Position numbers and translations under genes: made by a program. From Streptomyces fildesensis (GTDB lineage: Bacteria; Actinomycetota; Actinomycetes; Streptomycetales; Streptomycetaceae): DNA of 64,000 nucleotides. This document shows, piece by piece, positions 8,738 through 17,562 of the stretch (the first letter of the stretch is position 1; the number at the start of each line of letters is the position of its first letter). The notes beneath the pieces were generated by a model. The model was given only the letters and a program-made list of their open reading frames with translations, was not told where the DNA came from and made no database searches. The stretch spans positions 1-64,000 of the forward strand of contig NZ_JAAIKO010000012.1 in NCBI RefSeq assembly GCF_016107395.1, read 5' to 3'.

Positions 8738-9289
8738 GTGACCGGAGCAATGGCGTCAGAAGGCAGTGCGCGGCATCCGGCGGGCCGTACGGCGTTGGTC
8801 ATCAAGGTTCCGGAGGCGGAACCTCTGGTGGGGGAGTGGCGGCGGCGGTTCGACCCCGCCGCGGGGACCGGGGTCCCGGCGCACGTGTCGGTGCTCTACC
8901 CGTTCCTGGACCACCCGCGGATCGATGGTTCCGTCGCCGAGGCCCTGGGGGAGTCACTGGGCGCTCACGCCCCGTTCGAGTTGGCCTTCCGTCGCTGCGG
9001 ACGCTTCCCTGCGATGCTCCATCTCGTCCCCGAGCCGGACGGCCCCCTCCGGGCGCTCACCCGTGGCGTCGCCGACCGCTGGCCGGAGGCGCAACCGTAC
9101 GGAGGCCGGTACGCCGACGCGGCACCGCATCTGACCGTCGCCTACAGCCCGGATCCGGGCGTGTTCGACACGATCGAGGCCGATCTGACGGCCGGGCTTC
9201 CCTTCACGACCCGCGTCACCGCGGTGCAGCTGGTCGTCTGGGACGGCGCCCACTGGCACGACGCGGAGACGTTCCCGCTGCGCGGCTGA
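8738..9289 (+). CDS. 2'-5' RNA ligase-like 2H phosphoesterase
   Basis: This cytosolic protein of about 183 residues is in the 2H phosphoesterase/LigT superfamily. Two catalytic HxS/T motifs are visible: HVSVLYPF in the N-terminal half and HLTVAY in the C-terminal half. Family members act on 2',3'-cyclic phosphates or 2'-5' linkages in RNA and nucleotides; the exact substrate here is not known. The start is uncertain: GTG 8738, ATG 8750 and GTG 8678 are all in frame. GTG 8738 is used because a weak purine-rich stretch (GACGGGA) lies just upstream and homology starts shortly after. Confidence 0.8.
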   Translation: MTGAMASEGSARHPAGRTALVIKVPEAEPLVGEWRRRFDPAAGTGVPAHVSVLYPFLDHPRIDGSVAEALGESLGAHAPFELAFRRCGRFPAMLHLVPEPDGPLRALTRGVADRWPEAQPYGGRYADAAPHLTVAYSPDPGVFDTIEADLTAGLPFTTRVTAVQLVVWDGAHWHDAETFPLRG

Positions 9290-9326
9290 CCATCCTGACC
9301 GGGATCCGGCCGCTGGGCCGAACGGG

Positions 9327-9467
9327 TCACTCCGTCAGACAGGGGCAGGACGTCACACTCTCCAGATTCACCGGGCAGCCGTTGTCCGGGCCTCTGACGC
9401 AGGCGCCCTCTCCGCAGCACGAGCAGTTGCCGCATGAGGTCGACAGCAGCCGCGGCTGCCGGGACAT
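9327..9467 (-). CDS. small peptide with eight cysteines (candidate)
   Basis: A 46-residue frame from ATG 9467 to TGA 9327 has eight cysteines at 12, 15, 17, 18, 23, 31, 41 and 43 (pattern C-x2-C-x-C-C-x4-C-x7-C-x9-C-x-C). An in-frame GTG at 9503 would make 58 residues, with a hydrophilic DEQRDVNGPSQ leader-like segment. Third positions are about 87% G/C over the 46 codons, as in real genes here. No clear Shine-Dalgarno sequence is seen for either start and no modification enzyme is adjacent. The dense CGNCSCC block could bind metal, form disulfides or be a modified-peptide core. I do not recognise the family. Confidence 0.45.
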   Translation of the reverse strand: MSRQPRLLSTSCGNCSCCGEGACVRGPDNGCPVNLESVTSCPCLTE

Positions 9468-9694
9468 CTGGGACGGGCCGTTCACATCACGTTGTTCATC
9501 CACAGTGGACTGGATACCACCGGTGCCCGCGGTCCGCCCGTCGTCGGCCGCGGAGCGTGCGGGTGCCGAATGGCGGCGGGGGCGTGATCGTGGAGCCGTG
9601 GCCGGGGAGGAGACCCAGCGATCGCAGACCGGGCCGCGGTGACGAACCGGCCGGGTCGCGGCCCGCCCGCACGGTAGTCACCGGGTCGCGGTCG

Positions 9695-10005
9695 TCATGC
9701 GGCGAGGGCGGGCAGGGTGACGCCGGTGAGGCGTTCGGCTTCCGCCCACAGCCGGGCGTTGGCCGTGGTGTCGAGGGCCCGGCGGGTGGTGCGTGCGGTG
9801 GTGGTGGGGCCGACCAGTCCGAATCGTCCGCCCGGTCCGTAGTAGGCGGCGGGAGTGGCGTCCGGGCTGGTGGCGGCGTACAGCAGCGGCTCGGCGCCCT
9901 GTTCGACGCCCTGCGACGGCAGGATGGCGAGGCTGTTGAGCAGCGAGCGCTTCGGCTTGTCGCGGCCCAGGGTCGCGCCCGCCGTCTGGAGGTTGGTGCG
10001 CGCGC
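9695..10005 (-). pseudogene. C-terminal remnant of an SDR oxidoreductase
   Basis: About 100 residues match the end of a Streptomyces short-chain dehydrogenase: TNLQTAG, then AILPSQG, LLYAATSPDA, AYYGPGGRFGLVG, and ARLWAEAERLTGVTLP at the end. The Rossmann fold and the catalytic Ser-Tyr-Lys region are absent. Homology ends near 10005, where sequence of a regulator on the other strand begins at once. The remnant cannot be an active enzyme. Confidence 0.75.
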
Positions 10006-10007
10006 AG

Positions 10008-10325
10008 GCCGGCGTGCTCGAACGCAACGTCTCTCCGAAGGTCACCGCGGAGTACAAGCGCAGCGCGATCACCAACGTGGGTGAGCTGGCCCGGATGGTG
10101 CGGGAGCGGGTGCCCGAGCTCGCAGAGCACGACGCCGTACGGTTCGCCGGTGCCACCGTCATGGTGACCGGCGCGACGTGGACCCACTCGCAGCCGTCAG
10201 CCGCGATGCTCGCCGTCTACGAGACCGATCCCGAGCCGGCGGCGATGCGGCTGGACTTCACCGACACCCTCCGCCAACTGCTCGAGGTGCTGCTCACGGG
10301 CCTGCTCGCCCGAGCGTCCGGCTGA
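10008..10325 (+). pseudogene. C-terminal remnant of a TetR-family regulator
   Basis: About 105 residues, starting VLERNVSPKVTAEYKRSAI, match the ligand-binding half of a TetR regulator and run to a normal stop (TGA 10323-10325). The N-terminal helix-turn-helix is missing. The gene begins directly where the SDR remnant on the opposite strand ends. The two were thus divergent neighbours whose 5' halves and shared promoter were deleted together (inference from the abrupt head-to-head junction near 9995-10013). Confidence 0.75.
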
Positions 10326-10362
10326 GCCGGGGCGGTCGGGCCGATGCGGCCGATCCGGGGCT

Positions 10363-11817
10363 TCACGCGGGGCAGCCGGCGTCGGCGATGACGAAGTAGC
10401 CGGTCGGGGCCTCCTGGAGGGTGTGGGTGGTGAAGACGTTGTCCAGGCCCATGTTCTGGCCGGAGCCGTTGGCATAGGCGTAGCCACCGCTCTGGTGGGC
10501 GCGCCCGGCCGCGACCTGGTGGTAGTTGTCGGTGGTGAAGCACCGGGGCGCGGCCCCGGTGGTCGTCGCTGTGACCGTCGCCGAGGCGGCACCGGCGGCG
10601 CCCGCGGAGTCGACCGCGGTGACCGTGTAGCCGTAGGCGGTGCCGGCGGACAGCCCGGTGTCGGTGTACGACGCCGATGCGGTGGATCCCACGACGGCAC
10701 CGTTGCGCCGGACGGTGTACGAGGCCGCGCCGTCGACCGCGTTCCAGGCCAGTGACGCGGAGGTGCCGGTGGACCCGGTGACCCGGACACCGGTGGGAGC
10801 GGGCAGGGAGCCGGGACCGCCGGGGGAGCTGTCCAGGCCCCAGAACGTGGCCGTGTAGTAGCTGGAGCAGACGGTGTCGAGGAAGTAGGCGCCGGCGGTA
10901 CCGCACTGATCGGTGCCGGATCCCGGTTGCACGGCGAGACCGTGGCCCATGCCGGAGATCGAGTACAGCGCCACGGCGGCTTTGCCCGCGCTGTCGTTGT
11001 AGGTGCTCAGCGTGGTGCCGCCGGGCAGGTTCCGGGTGCTGGACGCGGTCTGGCCGATGCTCCAGACGTCGGTCCACTGGTCACGCAGCTCGGTGGCGTT
11101 CACCGGTCGGACGGTGGTGTCGGACGTGCCCTGCCAGATCGCGACGCGCGGCCACGATCCGGTGTACCCGGGGAAGGAGCCGCGGACCTTGTCGCCCCAC
11201 TGGGCGGGCGTGAGGTTCTGGGCGGCGTTCTGGCAGGAGGAAGCCGCGGCCTGGGTGGTGGCGCACTGGGCGGGCAGCCCGGAGTCGACGGAGCCGCCCG
11301 CGAACACCTCGGGGTAGTCGGCGAGCAGATCGGCCGCCATGCCGGCGCCCGCGGACAGACCGGTGATGAAGACCCGGTGGCTGTCGGAACCGAGCTGCGC
11401 CGCGGCGTGGTTCACCATCTGGAGCACCGAGGCGGCCTCACCGCGCCCGCGGGTGTCCTTCGTCGCGTCGAACCAACTGAAGCACGACAGGACGTTGTTG
11501 GCCGTGCCGGTCTGCGGGTAGACCACGGCGAAGCCCCACAGGTCGGCGTACTTCTGCCAGCCCGAGTGCGTGTGGTAGTCGCTCGCGGTCTGCGTACAGC
11601 CGTGGAGGGCGACGACCAGCGGGGCGCCGGCGGGCAGGTTCGCCGGCGTGTACTGGTACATCGTCAGATTGCCGGGATTGGAGCCGAAGCCGGTGACCTG
11701 CTGATACGTGCCGGCCGCCGCGGCAGCCGGCACGCTCGTCAGTCCTGCGGTGAGAAGCCCGAGAACGACGATCAGGGTGAGGCGTCGGAAGATGCCGCGC
11801 AGGCGGGGTGCGGTCAT
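10363..11817 (-). CDS. secreted PHB depolymerase-family esterase with Fn3 linker
   Basis: This 484-residue exported esterase of the PHB depolymerase/feruloyl esterase family has a signal peptide (about 1-36). Its alpha/beta-hydrolase catalytic domain shows oxyanion motif HGC (72-74), GLSAG nucleophile Ser155, Asp233 (GTSDTTV) and His292 (GMGHGLA). A fibronectin type III linker (about 339-420) follows, then a short C-terminal domain of the polymer-binding type (about 425-484). The likely substrate is polyhydroxyalkanoate or another polyester; feruloyl esters cannot be excluded. The ATG overlaps the stop of the upstream hydrolase (ATGA). It is the last gene of a seven-gene operon with an ABC importer. 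Confidence 0.9.
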   Translation of the reverse strand: MTAPRLRGIFRRLTLIVVLGLLTAGLTSVPAAAAAGTYQQVTGFGSNPGNLTMYQYTPANLPAGAPLVVALHGCTQTASDYHTHSGWQKYADLWGFAVVYPQTGTANNVLSCFSWFDATKDTRGRGEAASVLQMVNHAAAQLGSDSHRVFITGLSAGAGMAADLLADYPEVFAGGSVDSGLPAQCATTQAAASSCQNAAQNLTPAQWGDKVRGSFPGYTGSWPRVAIWQGTSDTTVRPVNATELRDQWTDVWSIGQTASSTRNLPGGTTLSTYNDSAGKAAVALYSISGMGHGLAVQPGSGTDQCGTAGAYFLDTVCSSYYTATFWGLDSSPGGPGSLPAPTGVRVTGSTGTSASLAWNAVDGAASYTVRRNGAVVGSTASASYTDTGLSAGTAYGYTVTAVDSAGAAGAASATVTATTTGAAPRCFTTDNYHQVAAGRAHQSGGYAYANGSGQNMGLDNVFTTHTLQEAPTGYFVIADAGCPA

Positions 11818-12731
11818 GACGAACCTGCCAGTTCCACGAGGTGTCGGGCCACCGTCCTGGCGCCTTCGTCCCCGATGAGGATGGTGTAGTGGTTGGTGCC
11901 CGCCAGCTTCAGCGGGGTGACGTTCGGGTGGTCCAGGCCGGCCGCGGCCAGCCGCTCCTCGTCGTACAGCCCCTGCGGCTCGTCCATCAGACCGCGCTCG
12001 GCCCACAACAGCCGGGCCTGGCCGGGCAGCTGGTGAACGGCGGCCAGGACGTCCTCGGAGAACAGGTCGACACCGTCGGTGCGGACCGCCTCGATCCGGC
12101 AGGAGGACCGCAGTTCCGGCTCCTGCCCCACCAGATCGCGCTGGACGTAGGCGTCCACCCAGGGCTCCCAGGACGCGCCGAACGCCGGATGCGCCTGCCA
12201 GAACGACCGGTAGGTGTCGCGGTCCGGGAAGGTCATCGACAGACGGCTCATGGCCGGTCCGATGACCGCCGTGATCAGCTCGTCGGGTGCCAGTTCCAGC
12301 GGTGCCGGAAAGCCCACCGCGCCGTCCACCAGCAGCAGGGAGGGGAACCGGTCAGGGTGGCGTACCGCGGCCACGGCCGCGACGAAGGCGCCCATGGAGT
12401 GTCCGGCCAGCACCACGCGGGGCGCACCGACCGCCGCCATCAGGGCTGCCGCGTCATCGGCGTGGCGGGCGATCCCGTACGGTCCCGGCAGCGCGGCACT
12501 GCCCGCCCGCCCGCGCAGATCGGGGGCGAGCAGGGTGACGCGGCCCGCCAGATGATGGGCGACGCGCGCCCAGGACAGGGCGTTGCCGGTGATCCCGTGC
12601 AGCGCCATCACCACCGGCGCGTCGGGCACGGCGGCCGGCCAGCGCAGTACGGCGAGTTCCCCTCCTTCCACGGCGACGGTGAACTCCTCGAACGTTTCCG
12701 CCTCGACGGCGGGGGTGGGATTCTGCGTCAT
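11814..12731 (-). CDS. cytosolic alpha/beta hydrolase
   Basis: This 305-residue alpha/beta-fold hydrolase has no signal peptide. It shows LHGITGN (oxyanion), GHSMG nucleophile Ser112 and His281 (TNHYTI); the acid is probably near 245-250. Its ATG overlaps the permease stop (ATGA) and its own stop overlaps the start of the secreted esterase (ATGA), so expression is translationally coupled on both sides. The context suggests it finishes hydrolysis of ester oligomers brought in by the importer. This is inference; the family itself covers many esters, lactones and epoxides. Confidence 0.85.
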   Translation of the reverse strand: MTQNPTPAVEAETFEEFTVAVEGGELAVLRWPAAVPDAPVVMALHGITGNALSWARVAHHLAGRVTLLAPDLRGRAGSAALPGPYGIARHADDAAALMAAVGAPRVVLAGHSMGAFVAAVAAVRHPDRFPSLLLVDGAVGFPAPLELAPDELITAVIGPAMSRLSMTFPDRDTYRSFWQAHPAFGASWEPWVDAYVQRDLVGQEPELRSSCRIEAVRTDGVDLFSEDVLAAVHQLPGQARLLWAERGLMDEPQGLYDEERLAAAGLDHPNVTPLKLAGTNHYTILIGDEGARTVARHLVELAGSS

Positions 12732-13888
12732 GACGCGGGGATCTCTTTCCGTTCGGCGGGCTCGGCTTCTGTCATGGTGCGCCCGGTGGCTCGTGAGGAC
12801 CAGGTGACGCGGACCCGTTCCGGCAGCCGCACCACACCGCCGGGCAGCAGGTACACGACCGCGACGAAGACGGTGCCGAGCAGGAACAGCGGCTGGGAGA
12901 GCGGGACCCGCAGCACCGCGGGGAGGCCGGCCACCGCGCCGGACCCGGCCAGGTCGCCGAGGCGGTGGTCGGCCCAGGTGTAGAGGACCCCGCCGACGAG
13001 CGGTCCCCAGCGCGATCCGGAGCCGCCCAGCACCACCATCACCAGGAGCGACAACGTGAAGTTCGACGTGGTGGTCTGCGGGGTGGCACCGCCGGTGAGC
13101 AGCAGATAGACGATGCCGCCGAGCGCCGCCAGGGCGCCGGACAGGGTGAACGCCACGAGCTTGAAGCCGTAGGGCCGCAGCCCGAGCACCTCCACCCGGC
13201 GCTCGTTCTCCTTGATGCCCTCCCAGACCCGGCCGGTGGGCGAACGCACCGCGCAGTGGACGGCGGCGAGCGTGACGACCAGGTAGGCCAGGGCGATCCA
13301 GTACAGATTGACGGTGTGTTCGATGCCCACCAGGGAGGCGGGCAGCCGGTTCGCCGGGACGGCCCGCCCCTCCTCCCCGCCGGTCAGGCCGCCCGGGTCG
13401 CGTGCGACGAGGATCGACCCGGCCTGGGCGAACGCCAGCGTCACCATGGAGAAGCCGATGCCGCTCACCCGCAGCCCGACCGCTCCCAGCAGCGCGGCCA
13501 GCGCCGTGCCGAAGAGCAGCGCCAGGAGCGCCGAGGTGACGAACGGCAGCCCGGCCTCCAGCATGATCGTATTGGTGGCGTAACCGCCTGCGGCGAAGTA
13601 CAGGGCATGGCCGAAGGAGAGCAGTCCCGTACGGCCCAGCAGCAGGTCGTATCCGGTGGCCAGGCCCCCGAAGACCAGGCACAGGGCCAGCAGTTGGAGA
13701 CTGCCGGGGCTGCCGATCGGACCGTCCAGCAACCCCGGCAGGGGCAGTGCGCTGTACGGTGCGGCGAGCAGCGCGAGCAACAGGCCGGCCGGCCACCAGC
13801 GGATGAGGTGCCGGCCGCGTCGGCCATGGCCGGCAGCGGTGTCGCAGTGCTCGCGAACGGGGTCCTTCGGCTGGGTCGTGGTGGTCAC
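12728..13888 (-). CDS. branched-chain-type ABC importer permease (LivM family)
   Basis: This 386-residue inner-membrane permease has about 8-9 hydrophobic spans. The family segment GRTGLLSFGHALYFAAGGYA is seen near residues 85-104, and the EAA-like cytosolic loop IKENERRVEVLGL follows. LivM-type subunits pair with LivH. The GTG start overlaps the LivH stop (GTGA). A basic cytosolic tail of about 45 residues follows the last span. Substrate specificity is set by the binding protein, not visible here. Confidence 0.9.
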   Translation of the reverse strand: MTTTTQPKDPVREHCDTAAGHGRRGRHLIRWWPAGLLLALLAAPYSALPLPGLLDGPIGSPGSLQLLALCLVFGGLATGYDLLLGRTGLLSFGHALYFAAGGYATNTIMLEAGLPFVTSALLALLFGTALAALLGAVGLRVSGIGFSMVTLAFAQAGSILVARDPGGLTGGEEGRAVPANRLPASLVGIEHTVNLYWIALAYLVVTLAAVHCAVRSPTGRVWEGIKENERRVEVLGLRPYGFKLVAFTLSGALAALGGIVYLLLTGGATPQTTTSNFTLSLLVMVVLGGSGSRWGPLVGGVLYTWADHRLGDLAGSGAVAGLPAVLRVPLSQPLFLLGTVFVAVVYLLPGGVVRLPERVRVTWSSRATGRTMTEAEPAERKEIPAS

Positions 13889-14772
13889 GCGAGTCTCCCG
13901 GTGAGGCCGCGCGGCCGGGCGAGGAGCAGCGCGGCGAGCAGCACGACGACGGCGAGGTCGCCGAGTCCCGCGGTGGTGTAGTAGTTGGCGAACTGCTGGA
14001 CGAGGCCGACGGCGACCGAGGCCAGCGCGGCGCCGGTGATCGAGCCCATGCCGCCCATCACGACCACGACGAAGGCGAAGATGAGCAGCGAGGTGCCCTG
14101 GCCGGGGTCGACGGAACCGAAGTACAGACCGCCGAGGGCGCCCGCCAGCGCGGCCGCGGCTCCACCGATGGCGAAGACCAGCGTGAACGCTCTGCGGACG
14201 TCGATGCCCAGTGCGGTGACCATGGCCCGGTCCTCCACTCCCGCGCGGACGACCAGACCGTGCCGGGTGCCGCCGAGGAAGAGTTTCAGGGCGGCGAGCA
14301 CGACCACGGCGGCGCCCGTCAGGACCAGGCGGTTGACGGGGATCTGGGCGCCCAGCAGTCCGAAGGTGCCCGACAGCGCCCGCGGTCCGGGGAAGGGGCG
14401 GGCGTCGGCCCCCCAGATCGCCGAGAGCAGCGCCGGAACCGCGAGTCCGACGCCGACGGTCGCGAGGACCTGTTCACGGGGACGCGCGTACAGCGGCCGG
14501 ATCAGGGCCAGTTCGAGGAGCACGGCTGCCAGGGCCCCCGTGGCGGTCCCGAAGGCGACGGCCAGGACGAACCCGAATCCGCCGGACCCGGCTGCCGGAA
14601 GATGACCGGACGCGGCCCACCAGGTGCCGTAGGCGCCGATCGACAGCAGCGCGCCGTGGGCGAAGTTCAGGACGTCCATCAGACCGAAGATGAGGGACAG
14701 CCCCGACGCGACGAGGAAGTACAGCGCCCCCAGCCCGAGTCCGGTGAGTGCGAGCAGCACGACGGTGGACAT
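13885..14772 (-). CDS. branched-chain-type ABC importer permease (LivH family)
   Basis: This 295-residue permease starts with ALTGLGLGALYFLVASGLSL, typical of LivH, followed by GLMDVLNFAHGALLSIGAY and further spans; GGMGSITGA lies near the end. It forms a heterodimer with the LivM subunit. Its ATG shares one base with the stop of the upstream ATPase gene (TGATG), so the two are coupled. Confidence 0.9.
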   Translation of the reverse strand: MSTVVLLALTGLGLGALYFLVASGLSLIFGLMDVLNFAHGALLSIGAYGTWWAASGHLPAAGSGGFGFVLAVAFGTATGALAAVLLELALIRPLYARPREQVLATVGVGLAVPALLSAIWGADARPFPGPRALSGTFGLLGAQIPVNRLVLTGAAVVVLAALKLFLGGTRHGLVVRAGVEDRAMVTALGIDVRRAFTLVFAIGGAAAALAGALGGLYFGSVDPGQGTSLLIFAFVVVVMGGMGSITGAALASVAVGLVQQFANYYTTAGLGDLAVVVLLAALLLARPRGLTGRLA

Positions 14773-15533
14773 CAGACGCCGCCCTCCTCGGTGCGCACGG
14801 CCCCGGCCGGTGCCGCGCCGTGCCGTCCGACGCCCAGGAGACGGCGCATGGCGTCGGCGTCGGCCAGCAGTTGGGCGGCGGGGCCGCGGTACGACGTGCG
14901 GCCGTCCGCCAGTACGACGCAGTGCTCGGCGAGCCGGCGCACCATGGCGAGGTTCTGCTCCACGAGCAGGACGGGTACGGCCTGCGCCGCGCGCTCCAGC
15001 ACCTGGGCCACCTCGGTGACGACCTTGGGCGCGAGGCCCTTGGTCGGCTCGTCGGCGATGATCAGCCGGTTCCCGTTGAGCAGGGTGCGTCCGATCGCGA
15101 CCATCTGCTGCTGTCCGCCGGAGAGGGTGCCGGCCGGCTGCCGGGCACGCTGCCTCAGTTCCGGGAAGAGCTCGTGCACCAGGCCGTAGGCCGGTTCGCC
15201 GGCGCCGCGCCGCTCGGCGAGCCGCAGGTTCTCCGCGACGGTGAGACCGGCGAACACCCCGCGGTCCTCGGGTGCGTAGCCGATGCCGCGGCGGACCAGC
15301 GTGTGGGTGGCCAGCCGGATCGTCTGCTCGCCGTCGAGCAGGACGCTGCCGGTGCGCGGGACGAGTCCGAGGATGCCGCGCACCGTGGTGGTCTTGCCCG
15401 CGCCGTTGCGGCCCAGCAGGGCGGTCACCCCGGCGGCGGCGACATCGAGGTCGACGCCGTGCAGGATGTGCCTGCCGCCGATGACGACCCGCAGCTCACG
15501 CACCGTCAGCAAAGGGGTCTCGGATCCGTTCAC
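14772..15533 (-). CDS. ABC importer ATPase (LivF family)
   Basis: This 253-residue nucleotide-binding subunit has Walker A GRNGAGKTT, signature LSGGQQQM and Walker B LIIADEPTKGLAP, the last being the LivF form. It powers the LivH/LivM permease together with the LivG-type ATPase. The GTG start overlaps the upstream stop by 4 nt (GTGA). Confidence 0.92.
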   Translation of the reverse strand: MNGSETPLLTVRELRVVIGGRHILHGVDLDVAAAGVTALLGRNGAGKTTTVRGILGLVPRTGSVLLDGEQTIRLATHTLVRRGIGYAPEDRGVFAGLTVAENLRLAERRGAGEPAYGLVHELFPELRQRARQPAGTLSGGQQQMVAIGRTLLNGNRLIIADEPTKGLAPKVVTEVAQVLERAAQAVPVLLVEQNLAMVRRLAEHCVVLADGRTSYRGPAAQLLADADAMRRLLGVGRHGAAPAGAVRTEEGGV

Positions 15534-16327
15534 AGCGCCTCCCCGAGGTAGGCCTGCTGCACGGTGGCGTCGGCCATCACCGCTTGCGGGGTGTCCAGCG
15601 CCAGGAGGGTGCCGTGGTGCAGCACCGCGAGCCGGTCGGCCAGGCCCAGCAGCACCTCCATATGGTGTTCGACCATGAGGACGGTGCGCCCCTCGTCACG
15701 GTGCAGGGAACGGATCAGGTCGGTCAGCGCCGGGACCTCCTCGGCGCTGACCCCGGCCATCGGCTCGTCCAGGAGCATCAGCCGCGGTTCCCCGACCAGC
15801 AGCACCGCCAGCTCGAGTTGGCGTTTCCCGCCGTGCGACAGGCTCGCCGCCGGTGACTCGGCGCGCTCCGCCAGACCGGTGCGCTCCAGCACCGCGTCGA
15901 CCTGCCGCCCGTAGCGCGCCGCGCGCCGCCAGATCCGGTAGGAGCCTCCGGTGGCCGCCTGCGCCGCCAGCCGTATGTGGTCGGCCACCGTCATCGCGGG
16001 CCACAGGCTGGAGGTCTGGAAGGTACGGCCGAGCCCGCGCCGGGCCCTCGCCGGCACGGACTCGGCGGTGATGTCGGCACCGTCGAGCTCGATGGTGCCC
16101 TCGGTGGCCGGGACGAGACCGCTGATGAGGTTGAACAGCGAGGTTTTGCCGGCCCCGTTGGGGCCTATGAAGGCGAGGAACTCGCCCTCGCGCACGTCGA
16201 AGGAGACGTCCTGGACGATGGTGGCGCCGCCCACGGTCCAGCCGACGTCCTGGAGCCGGAGCACCGGAGCGGGGAGTGTGCCGTGCCCCGCGTCGGCGCC
16301 CAGTGGTGCGGGGATCGTGGAGTGCAC
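15530..16327 (-). CDS. ABC importer ATPase (LivG family)
   Basis: This 265-residue ATPase has Walker A GPNGAGKTS, signature LSHGGKRQLE and Walker B LMLLDEPMAGVS, the last two in the LivG form. The frame is open much further upstream, but homology starts after the binding-protein gene. The GTG at 16327, 5 nt after that gene's stop, is the sensible start. It acts as a heterodimer with the LivF subunit. Confidence 0.9.
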   Translation of the reverse strand: MHSTIPAPLGADAGHGTLPAPVLRLQDVGWTVGGATIVQDVSFDVREGEFLAFIGPNGAGKTSLFNLISGLVPATEGTIELDGADITAESVPARARRGLGRTFQTSSLWPAMTVADHIRLAAQAATGGSYRIWRRAARYGRQVDAVLERTGLAERAESPAASLSHGGKRQLELAVLLVGEPRLMLLDEPMAGVSAEEVPALTDLIRSLHRDEGRTVLMVEHHMEVLLGLADRLAVLHHGTLLALDTPQAVMADATVQQAYLGEAL

Positions 16328-16332
16328 TGGGA

Positions 16333-17562
16333 TCAGCCCGCCATCGGCTTGGCCGGGGGCGTGACCGCCGCCATCGGCAGGGTCGTGAGCAGGTGCGGCC
16401 TGGCGGCCGCGGTCGGCCCCGTCAGCTGCGCGGTGAACATCGGCTGCAGCAGCGCGTGGTCCTGGGCGCGGATCCGCTCGCTGCCCTTGGGCCCGTTGAA
16501 CGTCCAGTCCTCCAGCGCCTTCGCCATCGCGGCGGTGTCGGTGGCGCTGCCCGCCTCGATGGCGTGCACGATCATCTGGGCCGCCGTGAAGCCGTCGGGA
16601 CTGAACAGGTCGGGCGTTCCGCCCGCCTTCGTGATGCCGTCGAGCATCGCGGTCTCCACCGGGTTGGCGGCCGCGCCGGGGAAGTAGTGGGCCAGGAACG
16701 ACACTTTGCCACCGGCGGGACCGAACACCGGGTACGAGGCGGTGCCGGCCAGCCCGGTCACCACCTTCGCGGCGTCCAGAACTCCCTGCTGGTTCAACGC
16801 CGTCCACAGCGCCGGGGCGGAGGCGCCGGCCCACGCCACGAAGACGAGATCCGGCTTGCCGGCCTTCACCTGCTGGGCGAACGGCGTGAGGTCACCCGCG
16901 CCGGGCGGCGCGAGCACGGAGCCGACGCGGGCACCGCCCGCACCCAACACGGCTTTCACGGCCGCCACGTTGGCCTGACCGAACGCGGAGTTCTGCGCCA
17001 GCACCGTCACCTTCTTGCCCCGGGAGTCCCCGAGCAGCGAGCCGGCGGTGAGGATGTCCTGGTAGGACTGGCGCCCCGAGCGGAAGGTGTACTTGTTGAT
17101 CCCGGTCACCGCGTCGGTGGCCGCGGGACCGCTGATGAACAGAACGTGGTTCTGCGCCGCCAGCGGCGCCATCTGCAGGGCCACTCCCGAGTCCGTCGTC
17201 CCCGCCAGGATCCTGACGCCCTTGCCGAGCAGGCTCTTGGCCTCGGCGACGGCCTTGGCCGGATCGCCCGCGTCGTCCTGCTCGGTGACCTCGACGGAGT
17301 GGCCGCCGACCTTGCCGGTGCCGTGCGTGGCATAGGCGAGGCCCGCGGTGAAGCCTTCCCGGTACTGCTTCCCGTAGGCCGCGAGCGGCCCGCTGCGGGA
17401 GTAGACGAGTCCCACTTTGACGGCGGCGGAATCCGCGCCGTCCGCGGCCGGACCGCCGGCCGTTCCCGCGGCACTGCACCCGGCCAGCACCGCGCCGACG
17501 GCCAACAGGGACAGCCCCCGGAGGAATCTGCTGCTCGTGGTGCGCGATGTACGCAAACGCAT
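16333..17562 (-). CDS. branched-chain-type substrate-binding lipoprotein
   Basis: This 409-residue type I periplasmic-binding-fold protein is the first gene of the operon. The signal peptide ends in lipobox LAGC with acylated Cys29, so it is tethered outside the membrane. The mature domain starts VKVGLVYSRSGPLAAYGKQY, typical of the amino-acid/amide/carboxylate (HAAT) family. The ATG at 17562 follows GGGAG. Cotranscription with a polyester-type esterase and a hydrolase suggests a hydroxy-acid or aromatic-acid ligand rather than leucine; this is inference. Confidence 0.9.
   Translation of the reverse strand: MRLRTSRTTSSRFLRGLSLLAVGAVLAGCSAAGTAGGPAADGADSAAVKVGLVYSRSGPLAAYGKQYREGFTAGLAYATHGTGKVGGHSVEVTEQDDAGDPAKAVAEAKSLLGKGVRILAGTTDSGVALQMAPLAAQNHVLFISGPAATDAVTGINKYTFRSGRQSYQDILTAGSLLGDSRGKKVTVLAQNSAFGQANVAAVKAVLGAGGARVGSVLAPPGAGDLTPFAQQVKAGKPDLVFVAWAGASAPALWTALNQQGVLDAAKVVTGLAGTASYPVFGPAGGKVSFLAHYFPGAAANPVETAMLDGITKAGGTPDLFSPDGFTAAQMIVHAIEAGSATDTAAMAKALEDWTFNGPKGSERIRAQDHALLQPMFTAQLTGPTAAARPHLLTTLPMAAVTPPAKPMAG

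Noticed and set aside
9327-9503. The eight-cysteine peptide as a thiopeptide or lanthipeptide precursor.
   Set aside because: No dehydratase, cyclodehydratase or LanC-like enzyme is nearby and the core is longer than known thiopeptide cores. It is kept only as an unassigned peptide.
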